A DNA stretch of 64,000 bases from Carallia brachiata (lineage: Eukaryota; Streptophyta; Magnoliopsida; Malpighiales; Rhizophoraceae). The stretch lies in NCBI GenBank assembly GCA_021464245.1, contig JADCRB010000044.1, positions 733,830 to 797,829 of the forward strand, in the 5' to 3' direction. Below the pieces are notes generated by a model, which was given only the letters and a program-made list of their open reading frames with translations, had not been told where the DNA came from and did not search any database. The stretch's first letter is position 1, and every line of letters starts with the position of its first letter. Of the stretch, positions 25,125 to 37,022 are shown piece by piece. A program made the translations under genes and the position numbers.

Positions 25125-26032
25125 CCTAAATCAAATAGTCTGATGGGGGCTGAGAATGAAACTACAACGCTGCTGCTAATAAACAAGAGCTAGTAATAAA
25201 TTTTGTTTATAGTCTCAATTTTTCTTTTTCTTTTTTTGTCTTTGAATGGGATCATAAACCATACACATATAAAGTGAGGAGGATTGACAAGCGATGATGC
25301 CTGATAATATCTAATAATCAATTAGATTGTATCTACTAATTACTCTTAGTTTTTCTTATAAGTGAATTATTACATATGTAAGTAATTTGATCCGAATGTG
25401 GGAATAATGACTCTCCAACAAGTAAACACCTATAGAAAAAGATACTGTTATATGGACAGACATTAGTGAGCAGATGACATTCATACGTCACTTAATTTGT
25501 ATAACCGTAAGTATATTTTGTACAATTATAATAAAAAATATGAATAAAAAATAATATTTTTTTATATCACTATTTATTATTACAATTATAAAAAATATAT
25601 TTTTTTATATCACTATTTATTATTACAATTATAAAAAATATATTTTTTATTATATAAAACATGAATTTGAACACTGTTTGCCCACCAAATTATATGCCCA
25701 TCTACCTTTTCCGAAAAAAAGAAATCAGGGGACTTTTCTTCCAAAGATTTTTCAGAGTAATTAACCAAGTTTAGCTCAATGGCCAGGCAAACACAAAAGT
25801 TACCAAAGACATATAAAGCCGCTCTCTCGTCACAATTCATAGCATTCCAAATTTATTCCCGTGATTTTTTTTTTTTCGGTCATTTGGTTTAGACTCAAAC
25901 TCGAGACTTTAATTCTTGAGAACGACTTAAATACTATTTGATTTATAACTTATTAGTATTCTAATGAACTTTTTAAGACCAAGCAAAAATTGCACTATAC
26001 ATCACCAAAGAAACGAAGGAAAACGAAACTAG
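25125..26032. other. Spacer with 43-bp tandem duplication
   Basis: No gene. A 43-bp AT-rich unit containing atatcactatttattattac is present twice in tandem at about 25557-25641. At about 25860-25970 a T-run followed by actcaaactcgagacttt looks like the reversed box-B end of a tRNA-derived fragment. Confidence 0.5.
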
Positions 26033-27776
26033 CTATTTGATCGCCAAGACATAAGACAGTTTGAGCGGACCCTCTGATTTTGGCAATAAGAACTCTGGCA
26101 AACTCAGCCAGCTTCTCTGTTTCAGGCAAACATCCTTAACAGCAGGATCAGAAGAGAACGTCTCAGCCCATTTCACTAGACCAGGAATCTTTGCCTCGTC
26201 AAGCAGCTTCACTCCGTTGATGATCTCTACGACTCTCAGCCGCGCCAAGAAGGCCCCAAATGCGATGTCCAAATAACCAATTTGATATCCGCCAAAGAAA
26301 GCGTTCCCATTGCTGATCTTCCCATATGCATCCTCAAGGAGAGCCAATCCTTGTCCCACTTGCTCTATCAAAGCTTTTCTTTGCTCTTCATCTTTGGCGG
26401 GCCACCACTGCACATGTCACAAGAGGTAATTCGATCAATCAAAATCTTTAAGACGTTACATATTTAGCATACTTTTTTTTTTATGATAAAAAAAAATCTT
26501 ACTTAACATGTCAGTTATCAGATTTTTGAATTGGAACTGAGTTAACTTTCATTTATTAAAGTTTCATTCAACAACTTTAAAGGGATCGACTCACTATCTG
26601 AATACCAATACAACCGAGTGTGACTCCGTTACTGGAGTCTAGGCGAACGAACCTTCTCCCCATGCTGCGCATCACTGCTTACACATAAAACAGTCTTCTG
26701 TATGGGTTAGCCGTGGAGGAGAACAGAGGCAGAAACTCAAACTCAAGACTTCTAGCGTGAAAGTACGCCTAATTACCACTAAATCATCACTTTGAGTGAT
26801 ATCATACTCTAATTTAGATTGATAACAATTTACACATGTATATTTTAATGCAGGGCAGGACAATAAATATACTCATTAGCGATTAGCAGTAACGAAAATT
26901 GTGAAAAGATACACCTATGTATCTCCGGATGAAGTTTATGATGCAAAAAAGATAGCAACACAATAAACAACGTTCAGCTCTTAATTTCAACGTCAACAAT
27001 CTAAATAAGTTAAAAAGTTAGTTAGTTTTCCAATGCATTTATAAGAATATTTTTTGTGAATTATTTTAAACTTCTATTAACAATAATAAATCTAGCAGGC
27101 TAATTAATTGCAAACTGCCAAACTCAAATGTAATGCCAGTATTCTTTGTTGTAATACCAACTTAATAATTCAGTTGAAGAGTCAAATTAAAAATTTTCTA
27201 ATAATACAACTACGTTGTTAAGTATAAATATTCAATATGTTTTCTCCAAATAAATAACAAACAAGCATATTTAACTTATTGCTAGTACTTTTGAGCTCGC
27301 TTATTGTCCAACCCACAACGCACCCCTACTTTCCATTTCATTCACCAAAAAAAAAAAAAAAAAAATCCACGGCGCACCCATAAATTGGGGCATGGAATCA
27401 ATTTAGAGAAGAAGAGATTAAGAAATATGTGCATTTTAATCAAAGGAGGAACCTTTTCATCAATATAGGCAGCCCAGCACCGTGGAATGGCGCGATCGTA
27501 AGGATCAGAAGGTAGAAGGGAAGGACCAGAAGACCAAGCCTCATCAACGTATTCAACGATTATGAGAGACTCACAGATGGGTTTGCCTTCCTGAATCAGA
27601 ACTGGGATTTTCTTGTGAATAGGGTTTGATTGAAGAAGAAGAAGCTCGCTTTTGCCCTCAAATGACTCCTCAAGAAACTCATACTCGATGGATTTTAAAT
27701 TAAGGGCTATCCTTACCCTCGTCACGAATGGGCTTGGCCACGTACCTATAAGCTTCACGTCATAATTCTTAGCCAT
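26033..27776 (-). CDS. Tau-class glutathione S-transferase (GSTU)
   Basis: Cytosolic enzyme that conjugates glutathione to electrophiles such as herbicides and stress products. Two exons: 27776-27453 and 26407-26033, joined in phase 0 (GATGAAAAG|GT ... TGTGCAG|TGG) to give 232 residues, normal for the family. The intron falls right after IDEK and before WWP, the conserved tau-class position. The thioredoxin-fold half carries catalytic Ser15 in TWPSPF, the cis-proline in IPVL (57-60) and the glutathione-binding ES pair (69-70). The helical half contains FFGGYQIGYLDIAFGAFLAR. The ATG at 27776 was chosen over an in-frame one four codons upstream because MAKNYDVKLIG is the usual family start. A TATA-like tctatataatat lies on the minus strand about 70 bases upstream. 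No defects seen. The intron holds a tRNA-derived fragment. Confidence 0.93.
26466..26808 (-). mobile_element. SINE-like insertion in the GST intron
   Basis: On the minus strand a box-A-like atttagtggtaattagg is followed by box-B-like cttgagtttgagtttctg, about 250 bases of body, and an A-rich tail corresponding to the T-run near 26471-26493. This order is that of a tRNA-derived SINE in the same orientation as the host gene. Exact ends and target duplication were not resolved. Confidence 0.45.
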
Positions 27777-27841
27777 GGCTACTCTCAACCACCCACAAAT
27801 TCAATACCACGAGAACTTTTGCTTGCCCTCGGTATCTGGAT

Positions 27842-27856
27842 GACATATTATATAGA
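27842..27856 (-). promoter_or_regulatory. TATA box of the GST gene
   Basis: The minus strand reads tctatataatatg here, 70-80 bases upstream of the GST start codon. Position and sequence fit a plant TATA box. No other promoter motif was assigned. Confidence 0.5.
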
Positions 27857-28939
27857 CAATAGAAGTGTAAACACAAGTTTGACACATGAGTGATTCGAGT
27901 TTGTGAAAAATAGAAAAAAATTGGAAAAAGGTTTATAGAAAAATAAAATTAACTGAAGATTTGTTTCATCTAATATAGAGAATATTTTTCAAGTTTTAAT
28001 TGGAATTCGTGTCTTTTTATAAAATCTGATTATGCAGTTTACATCTGATGGGGTAATTATTTGTTTATTTTACTTGTCTACGAATCCGTAAAAAAGAAAA
28101 AAAATGTGGAAATGATACTTTGGGCTCGGAAAATCCACGATCCAGAACACAGGCTCATTTGTCAGTAACAAAAATCACTAGAAGTCGTAGGAACCAACAA
28201 AATGTGGATATAAAATAAGAACGTGTACGAGGACGATGAAAATGTCTGTTCAAAAAAAAAAAAAAAAAGGACGATGAAAATGCAAATTATCTTTAATTTA
28301 TCTTCGTACACACTGTATTGGAACTAGTTGCACATTTGATTTGTCCTAATACACTTTAAATAATTTTTTTCTAAATAATAAAAATTTTTTAAAAAATATT
28401 CTCTGAGGTGACCTCAGCGGGCCTGCGTCGGCCGTGCTGAGTCACAGTAATGGGATTCAAACATACAACGAGACAATTTCCAGAACAAATTATATTTTTA
28501 AAAGAAGAAGTATTCGAAATACTATTTAAATGTAATTAAGTGAATTTAATATACAATCGATCAAATTTTATATGTAACTAATTATAAAAAAATTATTTTT
28601 TATATTTAGCTACACATACAGTTCAATTCATTTTATATTAAATCTAACTGATTATATTTAAATAATAATTTAAATATATTTTCTCCTGAAAATGTAACAG
28701 TACTCGATTACTTCTGGGCTGTTCACCGAATATTCCGTCGCATACAAATAACGGAGGATGAAAGGAAAGTTCTGGATTGGATTGATCGTTAGCTCTGCCA
28801 ACTTAATTGGTGGGGTCCTATCCGACACTGGTGTCCTAGTCTCCTAGTGTGAACGTTTTTAGGGTAGTGAATGCTTCGTCAACCATTCTTGTAGTTCAGG
28901 ACGGAAGGTTTGTACTTTCGAGTTTAAGTTCGCATTTTT
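27857..28939. other. Intergenic interval
   Basis: No gene recognised. A 13-bp palindrome tgaggtgacctca lies near 28404-28416 at the start of a short GC-richer patch. The rest is AT-rich. Confidence 0.35.
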
Positions 28940-29127
28940 TTTAAAGAAAAGAAAAAAAAATTAAAAATTATTTATTTATTTTTTTATTTATTTTCTATCT
29001 TTTTTTTTTCGTAACTTTTTAATAATTACTTTTTATCAATCATAATATTATTATTAATGTACTATTTTCTATTTACTTTTTTTTTTCTATTCAGTTTTTA
29101 TTCAATTTCTAACTATCCAATCACAAC
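28940..29127. mobile_element. T-rich MITE, copy 2
   Basis: Related to 15495-15757 by its T-rich interior (actttttatcaat, tattattattaatgtactat) and by the shared right end attcaatttctaactatccaa. The left terminus is degraded or replaced by an A-rich run. Confidence 0.45.
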
Positions 29128-29550
29128 CAAGTTATACTAAACATTAGAGTTAAATTTGATTTTAATAATATTTGTGATATTTATTAAAATTATGAGATTT
29201 ATTGTTTTTAAATTTAATATAAATAACATGACTTACCACGATAAGGAAACGGCGCAATCCTTCTTTCCTAATGCATCTTTAACGATCACACATGCTTATC
29301 TACTTTATAGACAAAAGAAAAGGAAAAAAAAAAGAGAGAGAGAGAGAATGCATCGTCAATGCTTCATTTAGGCATTGCCTTTTGGACTTATTTCCACGGT
29401 TAAACGTTTATTCCCGTAATGCTCAATAAGGAAAAAAAAAATGAAAAAAAAAAGGGTGTTATTTTGGGTTCAACATTTCTGGCCGTGCTATTGGGTCTCT
29501 TGTCCAAAAAGCCTAGCTTGTGAGAGGCAGTCGGCTCAATCTTTTCTCGT

Positions 29551-29670
29551 TGTCTTTTTTTTTTTTTTTTTTTTTTTTTCTTGTCTTTAGCTTAGTGGCT
29601 AAGGAGCCCATATTAGAACATTTGGCGAGGAGGATGAGAATTAGGTAGGAGTTGGAATTCTACTTGATTG
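29551..29670 (+). mobile_element. tRNA-derived SINE, copy 3 (degenerate)
   Basis: A run of about 21 T is followed by ttagcttagtggctaaggag (box A) and a degenerate box B (gagttggaattcta). The spacer cattagaacattt matches the copy near 32000. The 3' part is cut short about 50 bases before the hAT-like element. Confidence 0.45.
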
Positions 29671-29716
29671 GTGGGGAAACACTTCTCCTTCAACATGAGT
29701 TATGCGCGTCCTTGGT

Positions 29717-30352
29717 TAGGGTGACAAATGGACAGGTCGGATCAGTTTCAAGTCAGGTTATTTGGGTTTCGAGTTATTCGAGTCTCGAATTTATTGAGTT
29801 TCGGGTTCATCGAATTTTGGGTCCCCGGGTCATTCGGATCTTAGATTTATCGGGTTTCAGGTTCATTGGGTCTTGGATTTATTAGGTCTCAGATATTTCG
29901 GGTTTCGGGTTATTTAGGATTGTGTTACTTCAGTTTTTGAGTTTGATTCAAGTGGGTCTCGGGTTAATCCATTATAATATTTTTATTTTTTATCATATTT
30001 AAAAATTATGTTTGTATGTTTTACCATAATATTTAAAATAATTAATCAAAATGTGAATAATTTAAATTTTAATTATTTAAAAATATCAAATGATATAATC
30101 CACATAATAATATTTATAACTAATATAATATACAATTAATTAGTAAGAAATTATAATTATGTGTATAAATTGTTGGAAATATGAGTTCGGGTTACCTAGG
30201 TTTCGAGTTGTTTGAGTTTCGGATTATTCGGTTTCGGGTTGTTTCGGTTTCGAGTTTCTAGGGTTACAGGTTGACTTTTTTAGTCAAAATAAATTGGGTC
30301 GAATCAGATTTCAGTCGGGTGATTTGGGTCGAGTCGACTTTTGCCACTTCTA
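29717..30352 (+). mobile_element. Non-autonomous hAT-like element, copy 2
   Basis: The ends are tagggtgacaaa and, in reverse complement, tagaagtggcaaa. They are flanked by a perfect 8-bp direct repeat tccttggt (29709-29716 and 30353-30360), the hallmark of hAT insertion. Subterminal zones are full of degenerate gggtttcgggtt repeats and the centre is AT-rich. Length (636 bp) and architecture match 849-1490 in inverted orientation. No transposase coding. The exact target duplication makes this the younger of the two. Confidence 0.85.
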
Positions 30353-30360
30353 TCCTTGGT

Positions 30361-31950
30361 TAAATCTTTTCTTGTTAATAATGGTTAAACCTAAATTTTA
30401 TAAATATTAGAAATTCCATAAAACCAGAAAAAAACATTGTTTGGTAATTTTTCATAAAATGATGTGATATATTAATACTTTTTGATGAATACGTATGTCA
30501 TGAACCTTGGTGAATATAACAGGCATAGAAGGCCAAATTTTCTTGATTTGCATTGCATAATGCCCGGTTTATTTTATATTGCTAAGGATTACTCTATGGT
30601 GTCCTAACAAAGAGTCATTGAGATTCATGTGAAAATATTTTGAAAAAAAAATATATATATACATAGATTGTGTGGCTGAAATAGGATGGACAAAGGTACA
30701 ACGTCTAAAGTCAAGATTGTAGCAAATCTGTAGTCGGATTCATTTACAGTTTCCACACTGTTGGATTTATGTCTTGAAATAGACCAGTCATTTAGGAATT
30801 TAGGTTCTGTCGTTTACATGGTACATACTACATACTTCTTTTGCGTGATTAATGAAAAAAGGAAACGCAAATTTCAACATAACTGAGAAAATTGGATAAT
30901 AATATCATGCACACGCCAATATCAATTGAGTTTAAGATTCGAATATGAGATCTCACATATATTTGGTGGTTTCCGACTTTCAAGTTTTATTGGACAACTA
31001 GAATATTTGCGTGTTTTCTCTTTGGAATTTTATAATTTCTCTCTTCACAATAGCTAATTTTTTATTTGAACATAAAGGAAAATTGCATCAAAGAAACTAG
31101 ATGTACAAGGTCCTAGCAAGAGGTCTAGATCTCAGCCCATTATAAAGACTCGGCTCAGGCACACAACTAAGCACACCAGAGGTTCAAAACGAGACCCACC
31201 CCAAACAGGCTTAAACGCCCACAGCTGTCCCTAAACAGACATTGGTATTATAATACTAAATATTGGTATTAAATATTGTTCTACAATTAGGCATAATGAT
31301 ATTTAGATCTTATTTTTTTATCTATTAAAAAATTTATTGGATTATGAATGGGGTAGCTTTTTGTAATTACATAAATTTGACATTATTTTTTTTTTAAATT
31401 AGAGCTTTAAACATTCAAAATAAAAGTCTAAACTCTAATATTGACGTATTTCATAAAAGATTATTTAGATTATAATATCAAAATGGTATTTATGCTGTGG
31501 AAAATGTTGGATGGATAGAGAAAGGGGAAACGGGAAGACAAGGGGAAGAGAAAGAAGGGAGAGAGGTGGGACTCATAATGGGTGATCACACTAATTTTTA
31601 ATTTTTTGTTTACAAAAAGTTTATGCGAACAAGAGTTAAAGTTACTTTACAATAGATATAAGGATAAAGAATCTATAAGGTTGATATGCAACAGATTTAA
31701 ATTTAATGTGTAATAAATTAAAATAAAAACAATAAAAAAATGCAAAATTAGCGCGTCACCTCGTCGACCTTTTTTTCATCCTCCTAACATCACTCTCATG
31801 CTATTTGCCAAGTTAAAATTTCAATATGTTTTATTTTCAAAAGTAAAATTAGATTTCAACATTCATTACAAAAACTGTTATCTCTTATTCTGGAATACAT
31901 TACAAGTGATATTACACTCTTATGTTCCAAAAGTATTGACAATAATTCTA
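30361..31950. other. Intergenic interval with possible LINE 3' UTR remnant
   Basis: No gene. At 31060-31240 the minus strand reads like a LINE 3' end: moderately GC-rich text running into ccttgtacatctagtttctt, atgcaattttcc and an A-rich finish. No coding part is attached. The remainder is AT-rich. Confidence 0.35.
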
Positions 31951-31959
31951 TTCATTTTA

Positions 31960-32110
31960 CTCTTTTTTTTTTTTCTTTTTGTCTACTTAACTTAATTGGC
32001 CAAGGAGAGTACACTTAGAACATTAAAGAGGTGTACTCAAATAAGAGTTTGAATTCCCGCCCGAGGTAGTAGAAGGTAGACTCCCACCGTTTAGACTGGA
32101 CGCCCGCCAC
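31960..32110 (+). mobile_element. tRNA-derived SINE, copy 2
   Basis: A T-run is followed by cttaacttaattggccaagg (box A) and gagtttgaattccc (box B, from 32044), then tggacgcccgccac, the same 3' motif as in the copy at 14668-14800. The copies differ at many positions, so they are old. Confidence 0.55.
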
Positions 32111-33296
32111 ATTTTATTCATTCTACTCTTAATTCCCCATTTTAGTGTTCGGCTGGGCATTGAGGTACAGTTATATAAATGTAATAATTGAAAAGGGGCT
32201 TAGGACTGGACCAAAACAAAAGGGATTAGGACTTTGTAATCAACAATTTACTAGGCCCACATATCCTCTTTATTTCACGTATTCGAGCTAAAAAAATTAA
32301 AAAGAAAAAAAAAAGTTCTAGGGACGAGTGGAAAAAAATGCATAGAGTTCGATGACCTCTTTAATGACTTGAAATCCAGTTCTACGTGGCAAAATTTACA
32401 AGAAAAATCTCTCTTGACGGTATTCCTTATTTTTTTTTATATGTTATTTGGAGATGATAGTCTTTATAGTTGGGGGAATGAGAGATAATAAGAGAGGGAT
32501 TTAGAGTTCAAATCTGAGACTTTAAGGTAGCTACCAATGAAATTCTTGATAAGATGCTTGTTTATTAATACCTTGTAGACTTTAGAAATTGGCATTTCTT
32601 TTTTAAATGTGCTCAAGTGCTCTGTAATTTGATCAATAAGATTATTTTGGATGAAAACATTAAGATTATTTTGATCAATAAGATTCAGATTCTTAATGTT
32701 TACTTGTGTGTGTTGTAAGTCACTTCAGATATGTAGTAACAGCAATGCCTGGTGAAAGTTCTTTTGAGACTATCTTTTTCTTTTTTTTTTAGAGAATGAA
32801 AGTTCTTTTGAGACTATCAAGAACAACAGAAATATTCTTCCTGTTACCCAAGTCCAGGTTGCACTTTCACTTTGGCTTAAGTTCATCGTATCATCTTGTT
32901 TCTTATTTTCAGCCAAACCAAGAGATCGGGAATCAGTACCAAGTCCTGATTTACATTTTTTAAGTTCTTGAGCGTGGGGGCCGAAGTCTTAAAACTATAG
33001 GCAAAGGAGAGTGATGAAAACAAGGCATCTAATAATAGGGAAAAGCAGAGAGAGAGATCAAAAGCTAACAAAGCTAACCCAACACCGAAAGTTCCACACC
33101 CAATCCCCCCCAAAAAACAAGGCACATGCCCCGAAAGTTCCAACCTTCAACCCCTCAAACTTAATGCTGTTTATCTATCTAGACAATATATATAATTTTC
33201 CACCAACACATTGCTAGTCGCTTCACGTCTCAAACCCCACTTCCTCAGAATTCCATTTCACTTTCTTTTGCTCGTTTTAATATCCATAAGCTGAAA
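32111..33296. other. Spacer and promoter of the galacturonan-binding protein gene
   Basis: No coding region recognised. A direct duplication around gaaagttcttttgagactat occurs near 32750 and 32800. A TATA-like atatatataat lies at about 33186-33196, about 105 bases upstream of the ATG at 33297. Confidence 0.45.
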
Positions 33297-34472
33297 ATGA
33301 AGCTTCTTTGCAGAACTGTTCTCGCTTTAATAACTATCATAACTTTGCCTTCTCTAATCTCATCACAATCCTGCCAGAATTCCTGCGGTGGAATTCGAAT
33401 TAAGTATCCATTCGGAACAGGCCCTGGCTGTGGCGATCCGCGATTCCAGCAATACGTGACTTGCAACCAAGGGAAGCTCACTTTAACAACACACACGGGC
33501 TGCTATCCTGTAACCAATATAGATTACACCGATCAAGTTATGTACATTTCTGATCCTTCGATGTCAACATGTTCTTGTACGCAATCGAGCAAAGGCTTTG
33601 GCCTGGATTGGGATGCTCCTTTCTCTTTTCATGACAATACTATCTTTACTTTACTCGACTGCTCGATCAGTAACTCACCCATCTTCGAAACTGACGGCTA
33701 TAGTGGGGATAACAGCACCAAATTAGTCCCTCAATGCGATCAAAACAGGTGCCCCCATTTGCAGTTTCTTGTACACTTGCAGAGCAATCAGTATGCTCAG
33801 TCTACCAATTTCTACTTGTTGTGTTTATGCACCTGTGGATCTTGGACCATCATTTGAAATGGATTTGCAGAAGCTGAAATGCACTTCATATTCTGGGTTT
33901 TACAGCTTCAATGGCCAGGAATCTGACCCAGAAAATTGGAAATATGGGATAGCACTTAAGTATAAGTTCAATGTGTACAATGACTATCCAAAATCATGCG
34001 CTACTTGCGAGAATAGTGGTGGGGTCTGCGGATATGGCGGAGTTTACAGTTCTTTTGTTTGCAACTGTCCCAATGGCTTGAACACGACGTCGGATTGTTA
34101 TTTTGAAGCCTCATTCAATCATGGTTCAAGGTTTCTGCCTTGGGAGAGTACTGGTACGTATTTGTAGTTATATTTTGAGTTCTTATTTTTCGACTCTCGA
34201 TGATCAAAGAGTAAGGGAAATGTTACTCTATTACGATTTAGTGTCTATAGATTCGAATTTTAAAAATTATTTCTTCGCATGAAAAATAAAGGTAAAAAAT
34301 AAAGAAAAAGCTGTATATATTGACACTTTCCAAACTCACGAATATGAGAGTCTCGTGCATTTAGTTTTTTTTTTTTTTTTGTCCTATGATCAAAGAGTCA
34401 TATGACTTTGACATTGTTGCAGGTACCTGGTTGATCTATTTCTTGGCTAGCTTCATTGTTTGGACCCTGTAG
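33297..34472 (+). pseudogene. Kinase-less GUB_WAK galacturonan-binding protein, frameshifted
   Basis: Secreted or membrane-anchored protein of the wall-associated-kinase extracellular type, without a kinase. Features in order: signal peptide (about 1-23), GUB_WAK_bind start SCGGIRIKYPFGTGPGCGDP, a second part with CRAISMLSLPIS and VYAPVDLGPSFEMDLQKLKC, the WAK-associated Cys region CATCENSGGVCGYGG, and FVCNCPNG. An intron 34154-34422 (ctg|gtacgt ... gcag|gta) leads to a short last exon encoding TWLIYFLASFIVWTL and a stop at 34472, a hydrophobic tail that could be a membrane or GPI-type anchor. The frame changes at a run of five C (33752-33756). Removing one C joins both parts into about 301 residues. 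As written, translation stops near 33855. A homopolymer sequencing error is as likely as real decay. Confidence 0.75.
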
Positions 34473-36100
34473 ATTTTGAATGCATCATCTCCAAATTAAA
34501 TTGATCATCATTGATTTCTGTACCCGAGAAAGCTTGAAAGACTGCAATTCCCTCCATAAAAGCGGAATAAATTGCTTTGAAGTATCTTCAGATGGAAGAA
34601 ATGTGCAGTAGACAATAGTTGTCATACTTTGTTATCTTTTTTTTTTTTTCCTTCTTTAATTTTCTTTCTTGCTTTTGTGTATGAAAACAAAATAAAAGCT
34701 TTAATGACTATGCAGCATTTTGGCAGCCTGAATTTGAAATTACAAGCAACTGATCTTAGAAGGGGGATCGTTAAGGATAGCAAATTTGTGATCCAGCTAG
34801 CAAAGTGGACCTTTTTTTGCACAAAAGGATTGACAGTATTAAAAATAAAGATACAGGAATAGGGTTCTTTCCTTTAGAGCACTATACCCACCGAGAGAGA
34901 ACCCTTTCCATTTGTAAAAGGATTCCTTTTCCTGTCCCTACCTGATAAAGCTCTAGAAAGATGAACGTACTTTATATTTTGATACCACCACCACTTCCTA
35001 ATCAACACCGCACTTAGATCAAACTTAATTATCATCATCTTCCTTAGAATCAATTTTACTATAGAACTTAATTCAATTATTTCAATTCGATGCATCTGCA
35101 AATTTAGAAATAGTGGCAACAGCAATCAAGATGGGATAAGAAATCCAAGAGACAAGCTTTGCAAAATGAAAAAGGTGGCCCAAAAATGATAGCTAATGCT
35201 GGTTTGAACTGCTATGATAAATCTAGACCAGAAAGAGGTAAAGGGAACCTATTCTTTGCTCTAAAAAGCGTCCAATTGTGTGATTAATAAAAAAAAGAAA
35301 AGAAAAGAAAAGAAAAACAAAGACCTCGTTCGAAGAAGATGGTTGATCATGGGATGCATAGCACATTGTATTCCGTGGTTACTGGTCAACACATCAAAAA
35401 ATTTTTTTCTTTTTCACATGAATGCCTTTAAGATAAAGTTATCAGCTGAGGTATCACTTATACTTTCTCATTTTTTATAATAAAAAAAAATTATTGGTGG
35501 GTTTCAAATATAAATTAAATTAGGTAGATTGCATTAGAAAAGAAAAGGAATTATGGTACTTGTGATTATATTAAATCAGCCCAAATTATTAAAAATAATT
35601 TTATGACTTCAAGTAATGGGCTATTATTGTGATAAGAAAAATTGTAAAAATAGTTAATCGTAAGCATCGATATATTCAAGGGAAACAAAAACAGTTACAT
35701 GCAAGCATCGCTATGTTCAAGGAAGGATATACAGTACAAAAAGAAAGGACATAAATTTGAACATTTGAATTGAAGATTAGATTTAAAAATATAAAAAAAA
35801 AAATTGAAGACTTAATTTACTAGACATGTCATCATGCATTTTCAGTTTAACATGTACTATGCAACAATTTAAGTTTTGAGATCAAATAGTTTCTTGATAT
35901 AGTAACAAAATCTTTATAAAGTGAATTTGTTTACTGTTTATGCTTTCAACTCAACAAACTTATAAGTGAAGAAACACATTAACATTTAATATGTATCAGG
36001 CAATGTCGCACTCATATTAGAGTATTTTATTTGAAGATGTTAGTGGTGTCTACCTTCTTCTTAGTTTTGGGTCTTGTCCTTCTTGTTCCCGTAAAAAAGA
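34473..36100. other. Gene-free interval
   Basis: Short balanced stretch to about 35250, then AT-rich DNA with an (AAAAG)n run near 35285-35316. No coding features. Confidence 0.4.
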
Positions 36101-36119
36101 AAAAAAAAAAAGTTTTCTT

Positions 36120-36200
36120 GTCTCTTAGGGGCACCATCCAAGGCAATGGCACTTCGTGAGGAGAGGAGGGTCAGCTTGTTTGGTTTAGGACTTGATTGTC
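36120..36200. repeat. Third copy of the duplication tail
   Basis: The stretch around ggggcaccatc, ggcacttcgtgaggagagg and gtttggtttagg resembles the tail blocks at about 43240-43310 and 51530-51600 that lie downstream of the two GPAT copies. Only a short piece is recognisable here. Confidence 0.4.
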
Positions 36201-36706
36201 ACGATATTGAAAGTTTAGGACTAAAATAAAAAAAAATAAAAAAGTTTAGAACTGAATTATGAAAATTCATAAATATTTATGATTAATTTTACTGTAGTCA
36301 CAAAAAAAATAAATAAGAAATCTACAAAAACCATTAATATTGATATAAGGTTATCTATACAACTACGACATTTAAAAATGTGCTTCTGGACTAGCTAAGT
36401 TCGGTGGGATAGCAAGAGATTACTGTGGGCACTGGCTACGTAGTTTTTCTGGTTTTTGTGGTTTCTGTGGATTGTCTTGGAGTTGTATGCTCCAACACAC
36501 TTTAAGGAAAGAAAACTCCTATGCAGATTTCATGGCTTAGTAATACTGACCGTGCTCATCTAAAGATCTGGCATTCACCACCTGCTAGAATAGGTGGTCT
36601 TCTGCCAGCTGACATGCGTGGGTTGTTAGGTGGCTCTTGGGCTTAATTCTTATGACCTTGTAATTCTTTCATACTAGCATCAGGAAAATAAAAAAAAATA
36701 TACTAT

Positions 36707-37022
36707 CCCCACCTAATAGTCTAGTAGTAATTTGACGTGATTTTTTCTGTCATGACTTAGGTTCAAGTCTTAGTATTGGAAAATTTACTCGCCCCAATTA
36801 CTTGAAATTGTGCTACAGCACAGTTGCCGCTTTAAAATTCGTTAACACTGTGATTTGGACGTGTGAAAAGCTTGTTGGGTCCAACAGTACTTGGGTGATA
36901 AGTCTATTTTATAGGGTTAGTTGAATGAAACTCAAATAAATAAGTATTACTTTGATATCGACTCACAGATCCGATGATTGTTATACTTACGATAGATCTT
37001 TTTTACCGTTCAAAAAAAAAAA
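36707..37022 (+). mobile_element. tRNA-derived SINE with A-tail
   Basis: Box-A-like taatagtctagtagtaattt and box-B-like aggttcaagtctta are followed by about 230 bases of body and an eleven-base A-tail ending near 37021. The tail context tcttttttaccgttc-An is typical of SINE 3' ends. Target duplication not resolved. Confidence 0.45.

Noticed and set aside
28404..28416. Palindrome tgaggtgacctca as a transcription-factor site
   Set aside because: A single short palindrome with no nearby gene start; a chance occurrence is likely.
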